Both the position numbers and the translations under genes were made by a program. From Mytilisepta virgata (Eukaryota > Mollusca > Bivalvia > Mytilida > Mytilidae), in assembly GCA_028015205.1 (NCBI GenBank), contig CM051513.1, positions 51,410,341-51,474,340 of the forward strand: a DNA stretch of 64,000 nt, read 5' to 3'. Below the pieces are notes generated by a model. The model was not told where the DNA came from. It worked only from the letters and a program-made list of their open reading frames with translations, and made no database searches. Each line of letters opens with the position of its first letter. Within the stretch, counting starts at the first letter, position 1. Positions 46,690-56,852 of this stretch are shown one piece after another.

Positions 46690-47677
46690 GTTACTAGTAC
46701 TGATGGGGCCACTCAAACTCCTTTAAAATCGCCAAAAGTGTTAGAAAATGAAGATGGAGACCATTCGGGCACTTGCCCGACCAGCCCGGAATCAAATTCC
46801 CGGCCTGCCCGACCCAGCGCGGGAATTACACATCACATGTCAACTTCCACGTCTGCGCAGAAAGTCAAAACCACGAGGACAGGCAGGAAAGTTGTTATCC
46901 CGAAAAGATACATAGAAAGTGCAGAAATGGTACACATTTGTGATGAGTGTGGGTCTGTTTACGCTAACAAAAGGAACTTAAAGCGTCATCTGAATTCCGT
47001 ACATAATGGTAATGTAAAGTATGTACCATGTACTGAGAAAAACTGTGATAGGATTTTTCTGCGGCGAGAGTACCTGACAATACACCTTGCTTCCACGCAT
47101 GGATTGTCTGCTAGTGAGTCCAGAGATAGGATCCGAAACGCAGGTTTCGTGTACACTGAAAGGGATAATATTGAAAGCTTCGGAGCCCAAGAGAAAAAGT
47201 TGAAAATCAGCACTCCTCGCTCTGACTCTGAGTTTGGTCAGAAGGATCGAGAAGACAACACTGCTAAACCAGAAGCAGGGCCAGAAGTTCCAGAGCAGAA
47301 TGCGCCCGAGCAGCAGGAAGTTCACCCTGAGCCGGCCAATCCGGATGAACTGGTAATACACCTCAGAATTTGATAATGAGAATGAGGGAGCATTCGGTGT
47401 AGATGAAGTATATCGATCAGATGATGACAAGCAACGGGAAGATGGGAAATACAACGACGCCGATCAGTTGGAAATTATTTCTATTTCTCTTATCACGATT
47501 CGGTCAGAAGTGAATGGGAAGCCTGTAGTTAAGCGAGATCAGCGCTTTTTGACGTCTATTCATCACGATCCTCGACGTTTCAATTGGACGGAATATTTGA
47601 GGTACATGGAAGATGAGCTTATATGCCATGCTGAATCTTTAAGAAAGAGACAGGCGAATATTCAGGAACTTAACTAA
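46690..47677 (+). pseudogene. Element F Pol C-terminal extension with two C2H2 zinc fingers
   Basis: The frame is the same as the integrase frame, separated only by the TAA at 46687-46689, so it was probably one polyprotein. After a disordered segment, RTGRKVVIPKRYIES (a motif common at gypsy Pol ends) precedes finger 1 (CDECGSVYANKRNLKRHLNS, closing His in VH) and finger 2 (CTEKNCDRIFLRREYLTIHL, closing His in TH). The standard C-x2/4-C-x12-H-x4-H spacing is kept. An acidic Pro/Glu-rich tail ends at 47373. A one-base shift then leads to a further ~100 residues (VDEVYRSDDDKQ, FNWTEYLRYMEDELI) ending at 47675. Role unknown; DNA or RNA targeting is a guess. Confidence 0.8.
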
Positions 47678-48379
47678 ACATGCTAAAGGGAATATTTTTT
47701 TTTGTTTTTTGATCAGAACTGGTGCACTTATGCCCTTTCTGGTGCATCTGAGCCCACAACTATATATTTTAAATCCGTCCTAGCCTAAGGTCCCTATCTG
47801 GCACCTTAGATGCAGTTTATTGAAATTACATTGTTAGTAACTAGTCAGTAGTGTAGATTTTTTTTTTAATTTGGTTTTTATATACTTTTTTTTTTAACAT
47901 GTCTACTAGTAGTGACATAAGAATGTGCCATAGTTTTTAAAAATGGATTTTGTTTTGTTGTTTTCCCTTATTTAGCATATAACAAACGAGTTTATCCATA
48001 TACATTGTATATATATATATTTTTTTGTTTAATGAGAAGAACACAAAAAAAAAAAATGTAGTAGGCAGATAATGTAACTAATTCTGGCGTATAGGTTCCA
48101 TATATGGCAACCTATGCCCTCGTCTTAATGAGTGAGGTTTTGATCGTTATTCAGAAATATATCCATTGATACCAATGTGCTCATAAGTAAAAGCAGTATT
48201 TTTGCTGATTTTATGTAAGATTTGCCCGCATAATGTTTAAAGTGCCAAAATTCACTTTTTTTAATTATAAATCTCAGCTTATTATTTTTTATTTTTATTT
48301 TTGACATATCAGAAGTTTTTATATGTGTATACTAGTCATTATTGAACAGTGGAAGTTCAATGCTAAGTAGGGGGGGCTG
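47678..48379 (+). other. Element F 3' untranslated region
   Basis: AT-rich, with a short (TA)n run near 48007-48020, an A-run near 48043, and the purine tract gtaggggggg just before the 3' LTR. No open frame with a domain. Confidence 0.7.
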
Positions 48380-48622
48380 TGTAGTGAATTTTGTAATGTA
48401 CCTCCCCCTTTTTGTTTATTTTGTAAAAGATTGTCAAGTTTTGCACTCTGTAACAGAGTATTTCACAATTTCATCATTCATATTTCCACTTATCTAAATA
48501 TAGCAACCCCCACTGTGTTTCAGGGTTGTTCTTTGTTTCATTAAATAGGTCAGTAATAGAAAACAGATGTTTCCTTACACTGGAGCCCTAGTGCCCTACC
48601 ATTGGTGCCCTAGTGCCCTACC
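48380..48622 (+). repeat. Element F 3' LTR, truncated
   Basis: Identical apart from three substitutions and two ~14-bp deletions to the start of the 5' LTR, then breaks off after gtgccctagtgcccta into minus-strand gypsy sequence. About 560 bp of LTR are missing. Confidence 0.9.
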
Positions 48623-49850
48623 ACAGTTTCTACATTGTCACTGACTACAGCCAACACGTTTTTCCAAATCAAATTAATCTTCTCTAACCAATCTCTTCCT
48701 AACAAACATGGACGATCTCCTTTGAGTACATAAACTATCAACTTTTCGACAGGGCCTCCCTCATACTGTACAAGCACTCCACATTGACCAGCTAATTCAA
48801 TAGCATCCCCAGTATACGACTTTAACCTCAATTTGCTTTTCCTAAGTTTATACTGTGACAGATAATTCATTGATAATTGTGCCAGAGTCTAGTTGAAAGT
48901 TAATATTTCTTGTCCCAGACTCAACTTAACCATGTATCTTTTGTCCGATTTCCCAGAATCTGTTGTATTTATTGTATAAATTGTGACGTCATCATCACTT
49001 TCACCCTCATTATCTTGTTCCACAAACTTTGTAGATTTAATCTTTCTGTTTGAGAATTTTACGTCTGACCTTCGACATGCTCTGGCTAAATGGCTTATAT
49101 TCCCACATTTAAAGCATTTCGTGGTCTTAAATTTACATTTATCTGGGGCATGTGCTTCCCCACATCTTTAGCAATTTGATGAACGTGAGCCATATGAAAC
49201 CTTCCCGGAAGGTGCGTGGAACCCTTTATTATAACTACTTGATTTACCTTTTCTATGTGGCATCCCTGATGCGCGAGCCTTTGTGAAATGTACGGTGGAA
49301 TCCGATCCCGTAAACGTTTGCGTATCCTTTTCCGCTGTATCCATTGCTGTTGATATTTTTATTGCTCTTTCAAAACCAACTTCTTTTGAATGGTCTCCGA
49401 TTTCAACCCACAAATTAGCCTGTCCCTCAGCGCTTCATTTAGAAATGTTTTGAATTCACAATAGGTGGTAAGTTTCTTCAATTCAATTTCATAGCCTGCT
49501 ATGCTTTCTCCCTCCTTTTGATTGCATTTGTGAAATTTGAATCTTTCCGATATAATTAACGGTTTTGGCATGTAATGGTCACTTAGTGTTTTGACCAATT
49601 CATCATACGTTTTGTCTTTTGGTAATCCCGGTTGTACTAAATTCCTTACAATTCCATAAGCATTGGGTCCAACGGCTGATAGAAACACTGCAACTCTCTT
49701 CTCATTTGCAATCTCATTGACTTCAAAATATTGTTCAAGTCTTTCAACATAGTTCACAAAGTTTTCTTTGCCTTCTGCGAATTCTGTTATTTTTCCGATT
49801 TGTAGAAGCATTTCGGGTGTCCAGTTTTCATCAAATAAAATGTCCAACAT
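48623..49850 (-). pseudogene. Element G2 gag-protease
   Basis: MLDILFDENWTPEMLL opens a 163-codon capsid-type frame with YVERLEQYFEVNEI, LSDHYMPKPLIISERFKF and LRDRLICGLKSE. A shifted frame continues to two zinc knuckles, RCGEAHAPDKC (its first Cys sits before a stop) and the canonical CFKCGNISHLARAC. A protease with the LDSGT active site follows near 48880, with YLSQYKLRKSKLRLKSY and LLGRDWL. Three frame breaks are visible. The pattern is the same family type as element C. Confidence 0.82.
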
Positions 49851-50169
49851 CTATTTGAATGTTTTATAAATAATGGAATTTTCCTCGTCGCCAGATGTAA
49901 TATATTTGTAACGGAAAAGATACTGTGGCTCATAAACACAATAAACAAAGGATTCCATTAACATGTGCTCTAATCTAAATCTAAAGGTAACATACAGAGG
50001 GGTTCCGAGTGTTTGTTTATCAATTACCAATAATTGCAACATCAGCATCTTTTGTGAGTGAAAGGTAAAGTATTCATTTAAAGTTCTAAGTATATCACAC
50101 GGACTTAGTCTTGCTCTGGGTTTCAAAGAGTCAACACCTTTTTATTTTTTACTTGCTCATGATCAAGAC
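48623..50169 (-). mobile_element. Gypsy element G2, minus strand, truncated (LTR, gag, protease)
   Basis: Read on the minus strand, an LTR-like segment (50169 to about 49896, ending ATATTACA) is followed by the primer-binding site TGGCGACGAGG at about 49893-49883. This is the same site as element C uses. Gag and the protease part of pol follow, and the sequence breaks off at 48623 against the F LTR. RT, RNase H, integrase and the 3' LTR are absent. Confidence 0.8.
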
Positions 50170-50403
50170 TGTTATGTTATGGCTGTATATAAACTACATC
50201 TATACAGTTTGAATGACTTTATTAAAGTCCATATACCAGAAGTATTGGAATTTCATTCATGTTATCAAGTACATGAGGTGTGTATGAAAACTGTCAAATA
50301 ACTGATTATCTAACGGATGTGGTTACAGTCCTGCAGACTTAGCAGTATGAATGTTTATGTTATCATCAGACTATAGATCAAATGTCATTTAAAACATAAT
50401 ACA
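50170..50403 (-). repeat. Element G1 3' LTR
   Basis: 234 bp direct copy of 54521-54742 with one 12-bp insertion and several substitutions. Confidence 0.92.
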
Positions 50404-50604
50404 TCTCCCTTTCCGAGATTTAGAAAATAATTGATTTTCAAATCATCATATTATGAATTTAGAAATTAAATAAATTTTAAACTTTAATATTCTCAAAGTT
50501 GTTAAATCAAAGTGATTTTTAATACTATTAAAACTTATTAAGCAAACATAAATGATAACAGTTTTTTGCGCTAATAAAGTTATATCAGGTTCCTATTGCT
50601 ACTG

Positions 50605-53540
50605 CTAATTATTCACATCAATGCGATCGCCATTTTGTATTTCGGGGCTAGAGGTTAAAGCGCATAACCCACCGTTGGAATTGGTCTTCAGCACCAACTC
50701 TTTAAAATCATTTTGTGGTATAATCTTTGTATTTTGATGGAAAATAACTTTTCTACCTCTTGATGTGTGCAAAGTGTTGTCGGTCGGATCAGAACTTGCA
50801 TTTTCCTCTGTTCGGAATATCGATTGGATTATCGTCATCACGAGTATCATTTGAATTAAATTCCTCTTTAGTTTTTCGTATGAATTTTCGGTTGCGGCGG
50901 TATGTTTGTCCCTCTGGCGTTTCAACAATGTAAGATCTTGGTTCCAATGTTTTCTCCTTTACAACAGCTGGTTTCCATTGTTTACCTGCAATCTGCGCCC
51001 TAACGTTGTCTCCAGTGTTTAAATTATTGAGTGGTTTAGAGTGTTTATCATAATAATCCTTTGAAATGTTTTGTTTATATGAAAGATTTCCTTTGACATT
51101 GTTACGCAATTGCGGTTTCAGAAGACTAACTGTTGTTGGTAATAAAGTCCTAGTCCTTCTCACAAAAAGCAGTTGTGTGGGCGTTCCTATATCATTAATT
51201 GGTGTATTTCTGAGCTCTAGTAATGCCAAATATGGATAATTTCCTTCATCTTATGATTTCTTAAATAAACGTTTGATTGTTTGTACAGCTCGTTCTGCCA
51301 TTCCATTGCTTTGACTGTATCTTGGTGAACTAGTAATGTGATTAAAATTGTACTGTTTTGCAACTGTTCAAATTCAAGGCTAGAAAATTGTGTTCCATTA
51401 TCAGAAATGACAGTTTCAGGTATCCGATGACGTGCAAACTGTGGTTTTATGAAGTCAATTACTGTTGAACTTTTAAGATTTGGTAAACTAGCTATTTCAA
51501 TAAACTTCGAAAGATAGTCAACAATCAGTAAGTAATTGTGCTTATGGAATACAAAAAGATCCATTCCAACTTTTTGCCAAGGTCTTGATGGAATTTCATG
51601 AGGCAAAAGAGGTTCTTTACACTGCGAATTTCTGTATTTGGTACAAACTTCACATTTTGTAATCATGTCTGCAATGTCGACATTCATACCTGATAAAAAA
51701 AACTATATCTCTGGCTCTCATTCTTCTTTTCTCGATACCTAGATTGCTCTAATATCAAGTTACGTGATGTAACTGGAATAACAAGTCTGTCCTTTTTCAT
51801 CAAAAGTCCATCATCTGTTGTGATTTCATCTCGGTAATTCCAGAACGGTTCAACGTACGAATTACATTCTGATTTAGTGTTCGGCCATCCATCTGAAACA
51901 ATTTCCTTCAACACTTGTAACTGAGTATCTCTAGAAGTTTCATATATTAACTTCTCTAGTCTATCATCTGAAACTTTCCTTTTCATGATAACGTTTATAA
52001 CATAAGTGTCACGAATATTCAGAGTTGTCTCGCTTGAAGCACGGCTTAGAGTATCTTCAATATACAGTTCAGTACCAGGCTTGTACTTAACATCTAGATC
52101 ATAACACTGAATTTTCAACATCATCTTCTGTATACGTTTCGGAACATTTACCAGAGATTTCTTGAACAAACTTTCTAGAGGTTTGTGACCAGTTTAAACA
52201 TCTATTTTTCTGCCATAAATATATTGGTGAAATTTCTGACACCCGTATACGATTGCTAAAAGTTCTTTTTCAGTTTGTAATTTCGTTGTGACTCATTTAA
52301 TGAAACTAACGCAAAACAAACTCTGTAGTATACATGCTACTAAGCCTTCACTCGAGGCGTCAACAGATAAAATTACATTCTCATCGGTATTAAAATACTT
52401 CAAAACAAGCGTATCTGTCAATAAGGTTTTGAGATGTTTGAAACATTCATCATGTCCCTTATTCCAATGCCATTCAACCTTATTTTCCCATGTAATTGAT
52501 CATTCCCATGAATCTGCAAATCTTTCTTGCTTTTTGGTGCGGGCATTTCAGTTATCGCTTTTACTTTTTGTTGATCAGGAGTAACCCCATCTTTGCTAAG
52601 AGTATGACCTATATATGTAACTTTTGGTACCCCTATCGTACATTTGTCTCTATTCAATCTAATGTTTACTGACCTGACTTGTCTGAACTGTCTTTAATCT
52701 CCTATTGTGTTCATTTATATCCTTTCCCCAAATAAGAATATCATGAATTATAACATCAACTCCTTCAATATTTTCGAAAATCTGAGAAACAGTCCTTTGA
52801 AATACTTAAGGGATGCTTGCAATTCCCATCGGTAGTCTTTTGTACTTGTATCTTCCAAACGGAGTGTTAAATGTGGTAGGTTTTGAACTATCCTCGTCAA
52901 GTTTGATTGTCCAAAATCGTGGTGAAGCATCAAGTTTCGAAAATAGTGTCGCACCAATCAGTTGTGAAGCTACCTCTTCGACAGTTTACATAGGGTAATG
53001 GGGACGTTAAATAGCTTTGTTAAGATCCCTCGGGTCGAGACAAATTCTTACTTTGTTCGGCTTTTCCACTACGACCATGGAATTTACCCAGTCCGTAGGC
53101 TCCTCAATTTTTTCAATTACGTTATCTTGTTCCATTTTATTCAATGCTTGTTTCACTTTCTGTTTCAATGCAAATGGTACTCTACTTGGTTGATGCACAA
53201 CAGGTTTCACGCTTTTGTCAACTTCATTATGATGAACTCCCAGTAAACATCCAAAACCATGAAATAAATCTTCGTGTACCTTTATCATTGCTTTCCGATT
53301 CTGTATTCCTGATACGGAATTTACACGTATCATTAATCTTAAATCCAAGCAAGTAGATAATCCAAGAATAGGCTCTGAATTTTCATTCACTATTTCGAAT
53401 CCAGCTAAATAATATTTTCCTTTGTAACATAACGGAAGCTCGGCTTTTCCTGCTGTATCTATCCGGTGTCCACTATATGACACTAATCTAGCTTTTGAAT
53501 AGCAATGATTTTCCATTCGAATTTTTTTCATACAACGATT
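50605..53540 (-). pseudogene. Element G1 pol: protease end, RT, RNase H, integrase
   Basis: Read on the minus strand: a protease tail (YSGHRIDTAGKAELPL, EPILGLSTCLDL), then RT PFALKQKVKQALNKMEQDN, SMVVVEKPNKVRICLDPRDL, a decayed middle, YIGHTLSKDGVTPD. The RNase H end has KIQCYDLDVKYKPGTEL and DTLSRA. Integrase has MITKCEVCTKYRNSQCKEP (zinc-module Cys pair), VGMDLFVF with the first Asp, VISDNGTQFSS with the second, and near 51310 a shifted-frame SQSNGMAERAVQ with the Glu. Its C-terminus (TPEGQTYRRNRKFIRKT) is shifted near 50820. Many stops, so inactive. Confidence 0.88.
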
Positions 53541-54480
53541 TCTGCAAGATATTGCATTGGGCTCCTGTATCTATCTTGAAATTCACACATTTGTCGTTTG
53601 TCGTTGTTCTGACGATCCAATCTTTATCCTTCTTTGTCGAATTTGATACAGAATTAACTGAAAACTCGAGATCACTGTCGGTTTCGGAATCTTCCATAGC
53701 ATATACTTTTTTCTTTGTCTGGTCGGATTTACCTTTCACAGCGTTTTGTGATCGGCAAACTTTTGCAAAATGATTCTTCTTGTTGCAGTGTTTGCAAATT
53801 TTACCAAGCGCAGGACATTTTCTTGGCTCATGCATGTTTCCACAACATTTGCAGTTGTGAATTCTTGCACTTGAATGCTTTTGAACTTTGTCAGTTTGTG
53901 ATGTTTTCTTTTTGGCGGCATGTACTTAGTCTTCCTCGTGGAACGATTTCATTTGCGCATTGGATACTTCAGCAGCTCTACATATTTCAACAGCTTTCTT
54001 AAGATTTAAGTCCGGTTCTCGTAGTAGTCTTTCTCTGACTTGATTACTAATTATCCCACAAACAATTCTATCATTAATTAAACTGTCGTTTAAATATCCA
54101 AGTTCACATGATTATGAGCGTACTTTAAGTTCTGTCACATATTGATCAATTGTCTATGTTGGTCCTTGAGCGTATGTCAACAGTTTATATCGTTCAAATG
54201 TCACATGCATCCTTGGATTACAATATTCTTTATATTTGTCAGTTAGCACTTTCAATTTAGCCATGCCATCTTCGTTTGCAAAGCCAAATGTATTGTAGAC
54301 CTCGAGCGCATCTTCTCCAATATTATGCAGAAACAGTGAACTTTTGATTTTGTCATATTTGCCCTCGTATTCTGTAGCTGACATATCAAATTCAATTTTT
54401 TGCTTAAATTTTCTCCAATTTTCTGCAACATTTCCTTCCAAGGATAAAGGAGTCGGAGGCTTTAACTTATCCATTTTCAC
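53488..54480 (-). pseudogene. Element G1 gag and protease start
   Basis: The ATG at 54474 (minus) opens MDKLKPPTPLSLEGNVAE, with helices through WRKFKQKIEFDMSATEYEGK. It stops at 54154, and the reading continues with TIDQYVTELKVRS and GIISNQVRERLLREPDL in the same or neighbouring frames. Zinc knuckles CKCCGNMHEPRKC and CKHCNKKNHFAKVC lie at about 53765-53850, and the protease site FKIDTGAQCNIL at about 53570. A gag of this type with DTGAQ protease is typical of Mag-like gypsy elements. Internal stops at ~54155, ~54118 and 53925. Confidence 0.85.
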
Positions 54481-54520
54481 TGTATTAAGGTGAACTGAAA
54501 AGTTTTAACACCTGACACCA

Positions 54521-54742
54521 TGTTATGTTATGGCTGTATACAAACTAGATCTATACAGTTTGAATGACTTTATACCAGAAGTATTGGAATTTCATTCTTG
54601 TTATAAAGTACATGAGGTGTGTATGTGAACTGTCAAATAACTGATTATCTAACGGATGTGGTTACAGTTCTGCACACTCAGCACTTTGAATGTTTATGTT
54701 ATCATCAGACTATAGATCAAATTTCATTTAAAACATAATACA
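54521..54742 (-). repeat. Element G1 5' LTR
   Basis: 222 bp, TGTTATG...AATACA on the plus strand; see 50170-50403. Confidence 0.92.
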
Positions 54743-55662
54743 ACATATTTGGTTTTGTTCGACTTGTGTACAAATGGTGAATTTCATACATTTTAATGCC
54801 CCTTTTGACAGCTCACCATTTCCATTTATTTTTCTTGTTATCTTTTGTTTTATTATTCCCACTGGTTAAGAGATGATCTATTCAAGATGTCAATAGGCAT
54901 TCAATTAAATATGATAATAGTTTTAAGGAAAGATGATGTGTAAAACAGTGTATATAATTATGTAAATAAACAAATAATTTCTTTATCTGAAGTGTTGTAA
55001 CATAAACAAGTCAGAAAAGTGATGTTGATTTTGGTTTCTTTTGTATATTTTTCATGTTCTTTTTCTTTGCTACATGTAAATGTTCGGGTTAAGAAAAAAA
55101 AATATTAATTTCTTTACCTGATTATTAATTGCAATGAAATGCATTATTGAGACATATAATATTGGTTTTAATAATTTTTTGTGTTTTCATTTTCAGTGAT
55201 GAAAAAAAAAATGAATGATATAAGTTGAAATGATTTTTTATTCATGCTTATTAGTTACTATAATTACCTTTTTATTAACTGTATTATTCTATGCATCTTG
55301 TTTTTTGTGATTGTATGTGTGGGTGAGTGAGTCAGTGAGTATTTTATTGAAAGTTAATAAGAGAATTATACATGTCAGTGTTCTGATTAGTTGTTCAGAT
55401 TAAGTAAAGGCGTGGTCTGTCTGATATGTATGGTTAATTTCATTTTCTTTGTTTGTGAGATATTTTTCAAGATATAATTGCTTTTCATATATGCTTTATT
55501 GTTATGTTGAAAACAAATATAATATTGATAATAACTTTTTCTTGTTCAATGTCATTTTTTTATCAAAAACTTAAACAGTTTTTTTAATTATTTTTTTATT
55601 TATTTTCATTTTCTTAAACAATTTTTTTAAATTGTTTCTGATTTTTTCTTTTTGTGGGGGGA
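54743..55662 (+). other. Element E 3' untranslated region
   Basis: Very AT-rich with a gtgtgggtgagtgagtcagt segment near 55320 and T-rich runs, closing in the purine tract tgtgggggga that abuts the LTR. No coding signal. Confidence 0.65.
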
Positions 55663-56071
55663 TGTTATGTATTGGTTTTACTTTACTAAATTGTAAATTT
55701 TTATTAATCCATTTTCTAATTATCTTATCTAAATAAACATCATTTTATTGCAACTTTCTCAGAGAAGGGTAACAGTATGGTTCCAGCATGAGTCATGTAT
55801 ATCATCAAGTAATTGTGTTTTAGGAGAAAGTAAGAAAGTGAGAGTTAGAGATAAATATGTTAAGAATAGAGAATATGTTAAACATCAGAGAGTTAGAGAA
55901 TAAGGTTAGAACATCAGAGAAAGATTAAGTTTACCATCAGAGCAATAACATCATTTAATTTGTATAACATCATTTTGGATATAATAAATAGTGACCTTCA
56001 GTTATATGTAGAAAAGCCTCTCGCAAGGGAAGAACAACCATATTCGCATCCCAATGTAGCACAACATTACA
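55663..56071 (+). repeat. Element E 3' LTR
   Basis: 409 bp, matching 34629-35234 except for the missing internal block and scattered substitutions. Its right end lies only 266 bp from host exon 56338-56482. Confidence 0.88.
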
Positions 56072-56337
56072 CAATTTAGAGAAATTTGAACACACGAAAA
56101 CAAGAAATCGAAAACGCAAATTTGTTACAACTCGAAAGTAAAAAAACCACGAACAAGAAATCAGATTTATTTCTAGATTTCGCTTTCTAGATTTCCCGTT
56201 TTCGTTTGTTTTTGGAAGTCGAAAAAACACGAAAACTCAATCTAGGGAAATAAATGTAACCTCAAAATGTTCGCATCAGACTTCCTTATATTAGTGAATT
56301 ATGGTTGATTAGGAAATTAACGTTGACTGATACTTAC

Positions 56338-56482
56338 AGAAATACATCTGTTCCATATCCAATTGTGAACAGCTGAATTCCAGAGGCTTTTGCTGAGTTT
56401 GCAGCAGAAATAGAAGCCGGAGGTGATGTTGATCTTCCGTCAGTAAAAATTATGCCTATTTTACGTACATTTTGCCGTTCGA
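56338..56482 (-). CDS. VWA domain exon 3 (TDG motif)
   Basis: A 145 bp exon: acceptor aacttaatttcag, donor TTTCT before gtaagtatc, entered in phase 1 and left in phase 2. Peptide RKIGIIFTDGRS, SAANSAKASGIQLFTIGYGT. IIFTDG carries the third metal-binding Asp of the MIDAS site, and GIQLFTIGYG is the expected next strand. It follows exon 58678-58510 in phase (split Val codon). It is the last exon before the 39 kb intron. Confidence 0.92.
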
Positions 56483-56852
56483 CTGAAATTAAGTTAGATC
56501 ATTAGATGTAATATGTATGATGATTTGCGAGAGACACTTGTTGCAGATGCCAGTAATGTTTGTCCAAACTTTGAAAATAATGACAAATTGTTGGTTCTTT
56601 TACAAAATTATCAAATAGCAATTAAATTAACCAAAACTGCGATGATATTTTTAAATAGTTTGTGCAGTTTTATCTACAAATGATTTCACTATTGATTGTA
56701 GTTCTAATTCTATATTTATTAGATTTGAAGATAAAATTTTAGATAAAAGATCAGTTAAAAAAAAGTATTTCACAGTCTAATAACTCTATAAAGAGTTGTT
56801 CTTACATTTTTTATAAGTTTTATGGATATCTTATACATGTAATGTATATAAT

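Larger units (their letters stand above)
40288..48622 (+). mobile_element. Gypsy element F: long-LTR element with TM-Gag and zinc-finger Pol
   Basis: The 5' LTR at 40288-41088 (801 bp, TGTAGTG...CACA) is followed by the primer-binding site TGGTGGCAGCGG at 41090. The 3' LTR begins at 48380 after a gtaggggggg purine tract, but only its first ~243 bp remain before unrelated sequence (G2). The aligned LTR parts show about three substitutions and two ~14-bp deletions, so F is younger than its host E. Internal order is gag, protease, RT, RNase H, integrase, C-terminal extension. It lies inside the 3' region of E. Confidence 0.92.
50170..54742 (-). mobile_element. Gypsy element G1, minus strand, both LTRs present
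   Basis: LTRs at 54521-54742 (5' in element sense) and 50170-50403 (3') read TGTTATG...AATACA on the plus strand; the left copy has a 12-bp extra block. Next to the 5' LTR the minus strand reads tggtgtcagg, a primer-binding site. Next to the 3' LTR the minus strand has a purine tract, cggaaagggaga. The flanks do not share a 5-bp duplication (aagac versus acata): the left flank is G2-like sequence, the right is element E. Confidence 0.9.
34629..56071 (+). mobile_element. Gypsy element E, enlarged to 21 kb by nested insertions
   Basis: The 5' LTR is at 34629-35234 and the 3' LTR at 55663-56071, in the same orientation, both beginning TGTTAT and ending ACATTACA. A primer-binding site starts TGGTGAAGAAC at 35235, and a tgtgggggga purine tract abuts the 3' LTR. 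The element's own sequence is 34629-40287 and 54743-56071; between them lie F, G2 and G1. The LTRs are only about 88-90 % alike by eye, with an ~190 bp block missing from the 3' copy. No matching target duplication was found (acaaa versus caatt), so two related copies joined by rearrangement cannot be excluded. Confidence 0.78.
17024..56337 (-). other. 39.3 kb intron inside the VWA domain
   Basis: The upstream exon ends ...GATGTATTTCT before gtaagtatc (phase 2); the downstream exon begins A TAC GAG. The joined codon is CTA and the reading continues GYGTDVF-L-YELQRLATD, as expected for a VWA fold. Nearly all of the intron is mobile-element sequence (C, LINE B, BEL/Pao, E with F, G2 and G1 inside). 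The minus-strand gene therefore transcribes most of these elements in antisense; G1 and G2 are in sense. Confidence 0.82.

Noticed and set aside
34629..56071. Element E and nested gypsy copies as an endogenous retrovirus
   Set aside because: No envelope-like frame (signal peptide, glycosylated ectodomain, C-terminal membrane anchor) downstream of any integrase; the membrane spans in element F are at the Gag N-terminus.
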